9,968 bases of DNA from an uncultured Actinoplanes sp. (lineage in GTDB: Bacteria > Actinomycetota > Actinomycetes > Mycobacteriales > Micromonosporaceae). The notes beneath the pieces were generated by a model that was given only the letters and a program-made list of their open reading frames with translations, searched no databases and was not told where the DNA came from. Positions within the stretch are counted from its first letter, which is position 1. The number at the start of each line of letters is the position of its first letter. The translations under genes and the position numbers were made by a program. This document shows positions 1 to 6,494 of the stretch, piece by piece. The stretch is from NCBI GenBank assembly GCA_934667465.1, contig CAKUMG010000132.1:1-9968 (forward strand). Direction: 5' to 3'.

Positions 1-943
1 CGACGGGACTGCCCAGGTTCGCGTTCAGGATGCCGGCGAGCGCCGTGTCGAGTTCGAGGAGCCCCTCGGTCACGGAGGCGACCTCCCGGAGCGTCGCCTC
101 GATGACCGTCCATACCGGGCCGACCGGGATGGGCGCCTCGTTCGGCGGCTCGCTCTGCTTGCCGCGCGCGTAGCCGCCGACACCGGAGGCCAGCGAGATC
201 GGGCCGGCCACGGGTGCCACCGGCGGGAACAGCGACAGCGCCCCGGTGATCATGGAAGTCCACGACAGGACCTCCACCTCGAAGGCCTGCCCGCCGGCGC
301 CGGCATCGCCGTTCAGCCGGTTGACGCAGGTGTCCGCGATGGTCAGCAGGTACCGGAACGCGGTCACCACGCCCTCGTGCCACGCCTGCGGCGTCACGGC
401 GAGCACCTGCGCGTACGCCTGCTGCTGTTCGGAGGCCGCCCGGAACTTCGCCAGGAAGTTCTCCTGGAACGCCGTGGCGGCAGCCCCGGTCCACTGCTTC
501 TCGTTGATCAGATTGTCGACGTGCTGCATCCACTGGGAGTCGGCGTGCCGGAGCCGGGCGTAGACACTGGTCGGCGGCCCGTTCAGCCCCGCCACGACCG
601 TGCTCCCCGGGCCGGCCGAGGTGCCGCCCAGCATGCCGACCATGATCGTGAAGGCGATCGGCTCGAGCTGATAGAACTCCTCGACCCGGGTACGCAGCGT
701 CGCCAGGTCGCTCAGCACGATCCCCCACTGGTCCGCGAAGGTCTGCATCGCCGAAGCGGGATCGGAATGGCCACCGACCAGCGGATCCGTCCACAGCAGC
801 GGGTCGGCGATGATGCTGTCGCCCGGCCCGAACGTGAGCTTGTTCGCCTGCAGCGTCTCGATGAACTTCTCGCGCGCCAGGCGTTCGATCTGGGTCAGCT
901 TGGCCGGCATCTCGTCCGCCAGTGGCGGTGTCACCTGAGTCAT
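1..943 (-). CDS. W-x-G motif protein, putative type VII secretion-associated (partial, 3' end outside window)
   Basis: I translated this stretch myself: it is open for 314 codons from an ATG at 943 and leaves the window without a stop, so the C-terminus is missing. An AGGA lies four bases before the ATG. The protein is largely helical, with an acidic N-terminal half. A W-T-G motif at residues 151-153, inside a helix followed by AATAFQENFLAKF, resembles the helical turn of WXG100/ESX proteins. Residues about 230-257 are hydrophobic and Gly/Pro/Ala rich, and could be a membrane-associating segment. Known ESX proteins with this turn are secreted by type VII systems and work as helical hairpin pairs. 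No secretion gene (EccC, EccD) is visible here, so the role is inferred from the motif only. The length (over 314 residues) is much more than the ~100 of a simple WXG100 protein, so this would be a longer, LXG- or PPE-like architecture. It faces away from repeat copy A. Confidence 0.7.
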   Translation of the reverse strand, partial: MTQVTPPLADEMPAKLTQIERLAREKFIETLQANKLTFGPGDSIIADPLLWTDPLVGGHSDPASAMQTFADQWGIVLSDLATLRTRVEEFYQLEPIAFTIMVGMLGGTSAGPGSTVVAGLNGPPTSVYARLRHADSQWMQHVDNLINEKQWTGAAATAFQENFLAKFRAASEQQQAYAQVLAVTPQAWHEGVVTAFRYLLTIADTCVNRLNGDAGAGGQAFEVEVLSWTSMITGALSLFPPVAPVAGPISLASGVGGYARGKQSEPPNEAPIPVGPVWTVIEATLREVASVTEGLLELDTALAGILNANLGSPV

Positions 944-991
944 CGCATCCTGCGGTCGTCGCAGCGCAAGATCGCCGGCGTCGGCCGCGCT

Positions 992-1124
992 TGACCACCC
1001 GGGAGAACGCGGATGGTCGCGCTGCGGCCTGGACCCGGCAGCCAGGCCGCGCGGAGAGCCCGGCCGGCACGGCGGCGGGCACGTGCCGGGTGGAAGGCGC
1101 GGCGGGAGCGCCCGTACGGGATCA
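992..1124 (-). repeat. Dispersed 133-bp intergenic repeat, copy A
   Basis: Read on the minus strand this matches 5728-5860 over its whole length, including a 59-bp block (1007-1065) identical to 5787-5845. It starts TGATCCCGTACGG, and its first three bases are the TGA stop of the membrane protein gene. It ends GGTGGTCA. Inside is a perfect 9-bp stem (1024-1032 with 1042-1050, 9-base loop). It fills almost all of the gap between the membrane protein and the W-x-G gene. A role as terminator or as a non-autonomous mobile repeat is inference. Confidence 0.85.
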
Positions 1125-1652
1125 GGCTTTGGCTTGCCGGGGTTTGAGGGTGTAGCTCAGCGCCACCACCCCGTCGATCAGCACGACGATGCCCCAGACG
1201 CGCATCGGGGACCACAGGGTCGGGTTGCGCAGCTCGCCGACGAGCAGGGCGAAGACCGCAAGAACCAGGGCGGCCATCGCGTACGCGGCCAGGTGCCGCA
1301 GCCATTGGTGACGCTCGAGGGTGGCGTGCGCGCGGCCGTGGCGGGGCGACGGCACGGGGGCCGGGCCGCCGGCGAAGCGGTGGGCGAAACGCACGTCGGC
1401 CCAGCGGATCAGCCGGTGACCGAAAACGACGGTGACGCCCAGGTAGATCGCGGCGAGGGAGTGGCCGAGGGCGGGTTCGGCGCCGCGGCGCAGGTCGACG
1501 ACGGCGAGCGCCAGCAGGGCCACGTCGATGAGCGGGACCGCCAGCAGGAGCAGGGCGCTCAGGGTGCGCAGGCGCAGCAGGTAGCGGGCGGCGAGGCCGG
1601 CTCCCAGCAGCACCCAGAAACCGATCTCGCAGGCGATGATCGCGACGAGCAT
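1122..1652 (-). CDS. Small integral membrane protein, function unknown
   Basis: A 176-residue protein starting at ATG 1652, preceded by AGGGGGA at good spacing. Hydrophobic stretches suggest five membrane helices, at about residues 3-22, 31-52, 62-78, 119-139 and 150-168. Between helices 3 and 4 is a basic, histidine-rich loop (about 80-118), probably cytoplasmic. I do not recognise the family and see no catalytic motif. The gene is divergent from the TetR regulator at 1721, with a shared 68-bp gap holding a dyad, the classic layout of a regulator controlling its neighbour. A small efflux-related or stress-related membrane protein under TetR repression is therefore a plausible inference. The stop codon is supplied by the first bases of repeat copy A. 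Similarity to the esterase gene end continues a few codons inside (1125-1139 reads CGGCAAGCCAAAGCC on the minus strand, against CGGCAAGTCAACATCC). Confidence 0.8.
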   Translation of the reverse strand: MLVAIIACEIGFWVLLGAGLAARYLLRLRTLSALLLLAVPLIDVALLALAVVDLRRGAEPALGHSLAAIYLGVTVVFGHRLIRWADVRFAHRFAGGPAPVPSPRHGRAHATLERHQWLRHLAAYAMAALVLAVFALLVGELRNPTLWSPMRVWGIVVLIDGVVALSYTLKPRQAKA

Positions 1653-1669
1653 GGACGTCCCCCTGTTTT

Positions 1670-1710
1670 TCGCACGGTCGTGTCATATCCTTGGTAACAC
1701 AGTCGTGCGA
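1670..1710. promoter_or_regulatory. Imperfect dyad in the divergent promoter region, candidate TetR operator
   Basis: TCGCACGGTCGTGT (1670-1683) and ACACAGTCGTGCGA (1697-1710) form an inverted repeat with 11 of 14 positions matching, spaced by 13 bases. It lies between the membrane protein (start 1652) and the TetR gene (start 1721), where binding would cover both promoters. TetR-family operators are usually dyads in just this place. Binding is inferred. Confidence 0.5.
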
Positions 1711-1720
1711 GAATGGGAAC

Positions 1721-2335
1721 GTGCCGAAGGTTGTGGATCACGAGGAGCGCCGGCGGGAGCTGGCCGGGGCGGTGTGGCGGGTGCTGGCGCGCGACGGGGT
1801 CGCCGACGTGTCGATCCGGGGCGTGGCCGCGGAGTCGGGATGGTCGTCGGGGGCGTTGCGGCACTACTTCGCGACGCGGGGCGAGTTGCTCGCGTTCGCG
1901 TGCGAGGAGGTGATCGCGACGGTGACCACGCGGATCGAGACCCGGGAGCGGGAACTGGCCGGGCGCTCGGACCGGGAGGTCGCCGAGGCGCTGCTGCGCG
2001 AGACCATGCCGCTCGACGAGGAGCGGCATCTCGAGGCGACGATCGCGTTCTCGTTCCTGGCGCTCGGGCTCGGGGATCCGCGGCTGGCCGAGGTGCAGCG
2101 GCAGCACTTCGCGGCGGTGGCGGCGCTGTGCGAGGGGGTGGGCCTGGCCCTGGGCATCGCGCCGCGGCCGCTGCAGGCGGTGGTCGACGGGCTGACCCTG
2201 CAGGTGCTGGCCGGGCACCACGGGCCGGCCGAGGCGGCGGCTGAACTGGCCGCCTACCTCGACCGGGAGACGATCAGGCCGTCTCGGCCGGGACCGGCTC
2301 CGCGGACTCCGCCTTCCGGAGCCGCAGCCGGGTGA
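1721..2335 (+). CDS. TetR/AcrR-family transcriptional regulator
   Basis: A 204-residue protein if the GTG at 1721 is the start. An upstream in-frame start at 1691 would add ten residues but would place coding sequence over the operator dyad, so I prefer 1721. The N-terminus has the TetR helix-turn-helix at about residues 27-50, including SIRGVAAESG and the very typical recognition-helix end SSGALRHYF. The remainder is the helical ligand-binding and dimer domain, with no recognisable ligand specificity. TetR proteins usually repress their own gene and a divergent neighbour, which here is the membrane protein at 1122-1652. The last 20 or so codons are Pro/Ala/Ser rich and overlap antisense with the 3' end of the CNNM gene. 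This tail looks like run-on translation past the natural domain end (around AYLDRETI). Confidence 0.9.
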   Translation: MPKVVDHEERRRELAGAVWRVLARDGVADVSIRGVAAESGWSSGALRHYFATRGELLAFACEEVIATVTTRIETRERELAGRSDREVAEALLRETMPLDEERHLEATIAFSFLALGLGDPRLAEVQRQHFAAVAALCEGVGLALGIAPRPLQAVVDGLTLQVLAGHHGPAEAAAELAAYLDRETIRPSRPGPAPRTPPSGAAAG

Positions 2336-3569
2336 TCGCGTGGCCGGAGATCTCGGTGACCTCCGCCGTGTGGCCGTCGATCGTCACGATCTCGCCGGGC
2401 TCGGTGGGGATGTGCCCCAGCTTCGCGAGGACCAGGCCCGCGACCGTGGTGTAGTCGCCGTCCTCGAGGTTCTCGATGTCGACGCCGATGTCCGGCAGGT
2501 CGTGCATCGGGAACGTGCCCGGCAGCAGCATCGCGCCGTCGTCCTCGTGGACCACCGACTGCACGTCGCGGTCGGTCTCGTCGTAGATCTCGCCGACGAC
2601 CTCCTCGACCAGGTCCTCCATGGTGATGATGCCGTCGATCGCGCCGCGCTCGTCGACGACCATGGCCAGCTGCTGGCGCTGGGTGCGCATCTGCAGCATG
2701 GCGTCGGAGACCTTGAGCGTCTCCGGCAGGAACAACGGGGTGAACATGTGGTCGCTGACCACCCCCTGCTCGCCGATCAGGTCGCGCAGGTGGACCACGC
2801 CGAGCACGTCGTCGAGGCCGACCGGGCCGACCACCGGCGCGCGGGAGTGCCCGCCGGTCACCAGCCGGTCCAGGGCCTCCCTGGCGGGCAGGTCACCGGG
2901 CAGGACCATGACGTCGCGGCGCGGCACGAGGATCTCGCGCAGGATACGGTCCGCGATCTCGAACGCGCCCGAGATGATCGTGCGCTGCTCGGCCGAGAAC
3001 TCCTGCTGCGCCTCGACCATGTCCCGGATCTCCTCGGGGCTGACCTCCTCGCGCCCGGCCTCGGGGTTGTTGCCCGTCAGCCGCACCACGACGTCGGTGG
3101 TCTTGCCGAGCAGCCAGATCGCCGGCCGCGACACCGTCGACAGCACGTCGAGCGGGCGCGCCACGAACAGCGCCCAGCCCTCGGCGCGCTGCATCGCGAT
3201 CCGCTTGGGCGCCAGCTCACCCACCACGAGGGTGAAGAAAGTCAGGATGATGGTGACCACCACGATGGCCACCGGTTCTGCGGCGCCGCCGAGGAAGCCG
3301 AGCGGGCCCACCAGTGGCTTCGCCAGCGACACGGCCGCCGACGCCGAGGCCAGGAAGCCCGCCAGGGTGATGCCGATCTGGATGGTGGCCAGGAACCTGT
3401 TCGGGTCCCGCGCCAGCCGCGCCAGGGTCTTTCCGTGCTTGCTCTCGCGCTCCAGGCGCTGCAACTGACTCTCCCGCAGCGACACCAGCGCCATCTCGCT
3501 GCCCGCGAAGATCGCGTTCAGCAGCACCAGCACCACGACGAGGACGATCTGCCAACCGATACCGCCCAC
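2274..3569 (-). CDS. CNNM/CorC (HlyC) family membrane protein with DUF21 and CBS pair
   Basis: A 431-residue protein from a GTG at 3569. Domains in order: an N-terminal DUF21 membrane domain (about 1-190) with the first helix at 7-22 running into NAIFAGSEMAL, further hydrophobic segments around 61-82 and 98-118, and the family signature GELAPKRIA at 117-125. Then a CBS pair (about 213-266 and 278-331, the second with DGIITMEDLVEEVVGEI), and a CorC_HlyC domain (about 340-418). Length and order are normal for the family. Proteins of this family are linked to magnesium or cobalt export and are often annotated 'hemolysin family protein'; haemolytic activity is not implied. Cytoplasmic CBS domains probably sense adenine nucleotides. 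Its 3' end overlaps the TetR gene by 62 bp in convergent orientation. The transported ion cannot be told from the sequence. Confidence 0.93.
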   Translation of the reverse strand: MGGIGWQIVLVVVLVLLNAIFAGSEMALVSLRESQLQRLERESKHGKTLARLARDPNRFLATIQIGITLAGFLASASAAVSLAKPLVGPLGFLGGAAEPVAIVVVTIILTFFTLVVGELAPKRIAMQRAEGWALFVARPLDVLSTVSRPAIWLLGKTTDVVVRLTGNNPEAGREEVSPEEIRDMVEAQQEFSAEQRTIISGAFEIADRILREILVPRRDVMVLPGDLPAREALDRLVTGGHSRAPVVGPVGLDDVLGVVHLRDLIGEQGVVSDHMFTPLFLPETLKVSDAMLQMRTQRQQLAMVVDERGAIDGIITMEDLVEEVVGEIYDETDRDVQSVVHEDDGAMLLPGTFPMHDLPDIGVDIENLEDGDYTTVAGLVLAKLGHIPTEPGEIVTIDGHTAEVTEISGHAITRLRLRKAESAEPVPAETA

Positions 3570-3634
3570 GGCGGAACCTCAACTCCTCACAAAGACGATG
3601 AAGCGGCGACGCTACAGGGGCAACCTGACAACGT

Positions 3635-3964
3635 TCACAGGGAATCGACGCGCATCTCGCCGAGTTCGGACCAGTCGTCCTGATCGACGCTCTGGCTGAC
3701 GATCTTAGGAGTGCTGAGCAGGTACGGCGGGAGGTCGCGCTGCGCCTGCCGGAAGTGCTCGGAGCCGACGTGCGCGGCCCCCGCGTCGCCGTCCCGGAAC
3801 GCCTCGACCAGGACATATTCGTCCGGGTTGTCGAGGCTGCGCGACCAGTCGAACCACAGGCAGCCCGGCTCGCCGCGGGTGGCCCGGGTGAACGGGCCCG
3901 CGATCTCCGGCCACCGGTCCGCGTGCTCACTCTTGATCAGAAACTTCGCCGTAATGAATATCAT
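3635..3964 (-). CDS. Antibiotic biosynthesis monooxygenase (ABM) domain protein, putative quinol monooxygenase
   Basis: A 109-residue single-domain protein. I chose the ATG at 3964 ([18 protein letters not shown]) because the ABM fold starts there; the 33 codons upstream in frame are proline- and arginine-rich and read like non-coding DNA. Family features are the opening beta strand, [18 protein letters not shown] (residues 26-43), [11 protein letters not shown] (48-58) and HVGSEHFRQ (65-73). ABM proteins (YgiN-like) are small dimeric enzymes that oxidise quinols or polyketide-like substrates without a bound metal or flavin; some members are only structural. The substrate here is unknown. The 14-bp palindrome at 3969-3982 sits directly before the start where a ribosome site would be expected, and no clear Shine-Dalgarno is visible. 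The CNNM gene follows on the same strand after 65 bp, but nothing links the functions. Confidence 0.85.
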   Translation of the reverse strand: MIFITAKFLIKSEHADRWPEIAGPFTRATRGEPGCLWFDWSRSLDNPDEYVLVEAFRDGDAGAAHVGSEHFRQAQRDLPPYLLSTPKIVSQSVDQDDWSELGEMRVDSL

Positions 3965-3968
3965 CTGG

Positions 3969-3982
3969 CCGGGGTACCCCGG
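3969..3982. promoter_or_regulatory. Perfect 14-bp palindrome before the ABM gene
   Basis: CCGGGGTACCCCGG is fully self-complementary and lies four bases upstream of the ABM start codon, between that gene and smpB. It could be an operator, or a hairpin hiding the start of the message. No protein can be assigned. Confidence 0.4.
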
Positions 3983-4063
3983 TCTTTCATGATCAACACG
4001 CCTGGGAAATAGCTGGTCCGGGCGGGTGGCGTGCGGTTGACTGGGCGCCGACCAGATGCTCAC

Positions 4064-4077
4064 GGAGGGAGAGGGCG
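4064..4077 (+). promoter_or_regulatory. Purine-rich ribosome binding site deciding the smpB start
   Basis: GGAGGGAGAGGGCG directly precedes the CTG at 4078. The GGAGG core ends nine bases before it, suitable spacing for initiation. No other start codon in the smpB frame has such a site, which is why I place the start at the CTG. Confidence 0.65.
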
Positions 4078-4569
4078 CTGCCTCGGGAGACCGGACGCAA
4101 GGTCATCGCGTCGAACAAGAAGGCCCGGCACGACTACGAGGTGCTCAGGACGTACGAGGCCGGCCTCGTGCTGGCGGGCACCGAGGTCAAGTCGCTGCGC
4201 GCCGGATACGCGTCGCTGGTCGACGCGTTCGCCGGCGAGCACGAGGGCGAGCTGCTGCTCTACAACCTGCACATCGCCGAGTACGGGTTCGGGTCGTGGA
4301 CCAACCACGCGCCCCGGCGCACCCGCAAGCTGCTGCTGCACCGCCTCGAGATCGACCGGATCCTCGACAAGCTGCGCGAACCCGGCAACACCCTGGTGCC
4401 GCTGTCGCTCTACTTCAACGAGGGCTGGGCCAAGGTCGAGCTGGCGCTGGCGCGCGGCCGCCGCGAGTACGACAAGCGGCAGGCGATCGCCAAGCGCGAC
4501 GCCGACAAGGAGATCGCCCGCGCCCTCGGCCGCGCCCTCAAGGGCCGCGGGGGTCACTCCCGCGGGTGA
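4078..4569 (+). CDS. smpB: SsrA-binding protein SmpB
   Basis: SmpB binds tmRNA and delivers it to ribosomes stalled on broken messages, starting trans-translation. The 163-residue product is full length and carries the family hallmarks: [13 protein letters not shown] (8-20), [57 protein letters not shown], and the basic C-terminal tail [20 protein letters not shown] that enters the mRNA channel. The start is unusual. The expected N-terminus [M][11 protein letters not shown] begins with CTG at 4078, and no ATG, GTG or TTG is found in frame just upstream. The next candidate, GTG at 4141, would remove 21 conserved residues. In many actinobacteria smpB follows ftsE-ftsX; here the upstream gene is a divergent ABM protein. 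No tmRNA gene was recognised in the window. The esterase gene follows after 21 bp and is probably co-transcribed. Confidence 0.95.
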   Translation: MPRETGRKVIASNKKARHDYEVLRTYEAGLVLAGTEVKSLRAGYASLVDAFAGEHEGELLLYNLHIAEYGFGSWTNHAPRRTRKLLLHRLEIDRILDKLREPGNTLVPLSLYFNEGWAKVELALARGRREYDKRQAIAKRDADKEIARALGRALKGRGGHSRG

Positions 4570-4590
4570 ATCTGTGAGACCCTCGGGGGC

Positions 4591-5730
4591 GTGACGGCTG
4601 TCGATCTCTGGCAACGCGCCCGCGAGCACGGATCCCCGCTGGTCTCGGGCGTGGACGCGAGCGGGCTCGTCGAGGTCACGTTCGTCTGGCGCGGCGAGGC
4701 GGAGCGCGCCGCGGTCGGCTGGGGCGTCCGCAACGAGCTGACCCGCGCGCCCGGCACCGACATCTGGCACGGCACGTTCCGCTGGCCGGCCCGGATGCGC
4801 ACCATCTACTTCGTGACCCACCTGCCGCCCGGCGACTACACCTACCCGTACGACCCCTCCGGCACCGGGCCCGCCCACATCGACCCGCTCAACCCGGCGC
4901 GCATGCTCTTCCCCGCCGACCCGGGCGACCCCACCGACCGCGACGGCTGGGTGTCGACGCTCACGCTGCCCCACGCCCCCGAGGAGACCTGGTCCCGCCC
5001 GCAACCCGGCGTCCCCGCGGGCACGATCGTCGAGGCGGTGACCCTCGGCGACCACCGCGTCTCCGTGTACGTGCCGCCGGGCGGGCGCCGCACCGGCGGC
5101 CCCGCCCTCGTGGTCTTCGACGGCTACCTGGGCCGCACGGTCATGGGCATCCCCGCGACCCTCGACAACCTCACCGCCGCCGGCCGCATCCCCCCGCTGA
5201 CCGCGTTCTTCGTCCACGGCACCGACGCCACCCGCGACAAGGACCTCTCCCCGGACAACGCGGCCACCACCACCTTCGTCAGCCGCGACCTGATGTCCTG
5301 GGCCCGCCGCGAGTTCGGCACCAGCCCCTACCCCCGCGACAACGCCGTCGCCGGCTGCTCCCTCGGCGGCCTCGCCGCGGCCCACATCGCCCTGAGCGCC
5401 CCCGACGTCTTCGGCGGCGTCATCAGCCAGTCCGGCAGCTTCTGGTGGCCCGCCCCGGAACACGGCGCCCCGGAATGGCTCACCCGCGAATACGCCCGCC
5501 GCCCCCACGCCGGCCTGCGCTTCTACCTCGACGTCGGCAGCCGCGAACACTTCACCGTCGGCCCGGGCGCCCCCACCCAGCTCGACGCCAGCCGCCACCT
5601 CCGCGACGTCCTGCGCCGCCGCGGCTACCCGGTCACCTACGCCGAATACGACGGCTGGCACGACTACGTCAACTGGCGCACCGGCTTCGCCGACGGGGTC
5701 CTGGCGCTGTTCGGCAAGTCAACATCCTGA
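4591..5730 (+). CDS. Enterochelin esterase-family alpha/beta hydrolase (Fes/IroE-like)
   Basis: A 379-residue protein from a GTG at 4591, with GGGGG upstream. The N-terminal part (about 1-135) resembles the immunoglobulin-like domain of enterochelin esterases (WHGTFRWPARMRTIYFV, then DPLNPARM). From about 147 follows the esterase-D type alpha/beta hydrolase domain. The likely triad is Ser257 in AGCSLGG, Asp314 in FYLDVGSRE and His357 in GWHDYVNWR; SQSGSFWW (279-286) is also typical of the family. Enzymes of this family open triscatecholate siderophore lactones in the cytoplasm to release iron, but many actinobacterial members have other ester substrates, and no siderophore genes are nearby. 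There is no signal peptide. The stop codon TGA is also the first three bases of repeat copy B. A second, degraded copy of its 3' end lies at 7721-7828. Confidence 0.9.
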   Translation: MTAVDLWQRAREHGSPLVSGVDASGLVEVTFVWRGEAERAAVGWGVRNELTRAPGTDIWHGTFRWPARMRTIYFVTHLPPGDYTYPYDPSGTGPAHIDPLNPARMLFPADPGDPTDRDGWVSTLTLPHAPEETWSRPQPGVPAGTIVEAVTLGDHRVSVYVPPGGRRTGGPALVVFDGYLGRTVMGIPATLDNLTAAGRIPPLTAFFVHGTDATRDKDLSPDNAATTTFVSRDLMSWARREFGTSPYPRDNAVAGCSLGGLAAAHIALSAPDVFGGVISQSGSFWWPAPEHGAPEWLTREYARRPHAGLRFYLDVGSREHFTVGPGAPTQLDASRHLRDVLRRRGYPVTYAEYDGWHDYVNWRTGFADGVLALFGKSTS

Positions 5731-5860
5731 TCTCGTACGAGCGCTCCCGCCGCCCCGCCCCGTCACACGTGCCCCGCCGCCGCGGTGGCCGGGCTCTCCG
5801 CGCGGCCTGGCTGCCGGGTCCAGGCCGCAGCGCGACCATCCGCGTCCACCCAGGTGGTCA
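5728..5860 (+). repeat. Dispersed 133-bp intergenic repeat, copy B
   Basis: Begins TGATCTCGTACGAG at the esterase stop codon and ends GGTGGTCA. It has the same length as copy A and opposite orientation in the window. The block 5787-5845 is identical to copy A. A perfect stem GCGGCCTGG / CCAGGCCGC (5802-5810 and 5820-5828) with a 9-base loop could end transcription of the smpB-esterase unit, though no T tract follows. The gap between the esterase and the HEPN gene is almost wholly this element. Confidence 0.85.
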
Positions 5861-5873
5861 CGCGCAGCGCTGG

Positions 5874-6494
5874 TCACAGCGCGTCTTGCTGGGTGTCGTT
5901 CCCTAGCGTGGTGTTCCCGGCGGCGTCGCCCGGGCGACGGTTGTTGTCGAGCGTGGTGATGAAGGTTCTGCAGGTGTCATGGCAGACTGTCAGGGCGGCC
6001 GGGCTGATCATCACGGCGCCGTCGCGCAGGTGAACCCCGATGCTGCGTAACGGGCGCCGGAGTTCCATCCGTCTACCGTCCTTCTTCGGTTGTAGCTGGT
6101 TGTCCGTGAAGCGTCCGAGTCCGTGAGCGATCGCGTTGCGGACCAGGAAACACGCCTCCAGCGGGTCCGCGCTGTCGAGCAGGGTGACATCGACGCCGTG
6201 CCTGTCGTTCAGCCCCTTCTTGACCTGCGCCCAGTTGGCGGGCGCCTTGTCCTGGGTTCCGTCGTCGAGGTGACGCAGAAGGCTTTCGGCATGGATCTCG
6301 GTGATGCTCACCAGGCGCAGCCAGCAAGCGGCCAGGTCCGCTGCCGTGGTGCCGGCGACGCTCACGTCGCGACGTCCGTGCCGGGACCGGCCGGCTGTCC
6401 GCTGGGTCATCAGGGCCTGGTGCCGGGTGTAGGTGACGGCCAGTTCGGCCAGGGCGTCCTCGGTGATGGCCAGCATGACGGGGCCGAGGGTCAT
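5874..6494 (-). CDS. HEPN-domain protein (putative RNase of a defence or toxin module)
   Basis: A 206-residue helical protein starting at ATG 6494. The diagnostic feature is FLVRNAIAHGLGRF (residues 116-129), where R119-N-A-I-A-H124 fits the HEPN R-(N/D/H)-x-H type active site (R-x4-H). The preceding helices (ITEIHAESLLRHL, then ADPLEACFLV) fit the four-helix HEPN bundle. HEPN proteins are commonly metal-independent RNases in toxin-antitoxin, abortive-infection and CRISPR accessory systems. The start overlaps the stop of the upstream helical-repeat gene (ATGA, 6491-6494), so the two are translationally coupled and probably act together. The C-terminal tail (about 183-206) is polar and probably disordered. 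The motif and the neighbour carry the call; RNase activity and a defence role are inference. No antitoxin such as a MNT nucleotidyltransferase is visible. Confidence 0.7.
   Translation of the reverse strand: MTLGPVMLAITEDALAELAVTYTRHQALMTQRTAGRSRHGRRDVSVAGTTAADLAACWLRLVSITEIHAESLLRHLDDGTQDKAPANWAQVKKGLNDRHGVDVTLLDSADPLEACFLVRNAIAHGLGRFTDNQLQPKKDGRRMELRRPLRSIGVHLRDGAVMISPAALTVCHDTCRTFITTLDNNRRPGDAAGNTTLGNDTQQDAL

Noticed and set aside
2340..3683. A 447-codon plus-strand open frame
   Set aside because: Antisense shadow of the CNNM gene; rich in His/Asp/Gln/Arg with no domain, and no ribosome site.
4060..5661. A 533-codon open frame on the minus strand
   Set aside because: It is antisense to smpB and the esterase, whose products match known families; its Ala/Gly/Arg/Val-rich composition is the usual mirror of high-GC coding DNA.
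5861..5885. Short direct repeat GGTCAC / GGTCAC with AGCGCT near the HEPN stop
   Set aside because: Too short to separate from chance in GC-rich DNA and not repeated elsewhere in the window.
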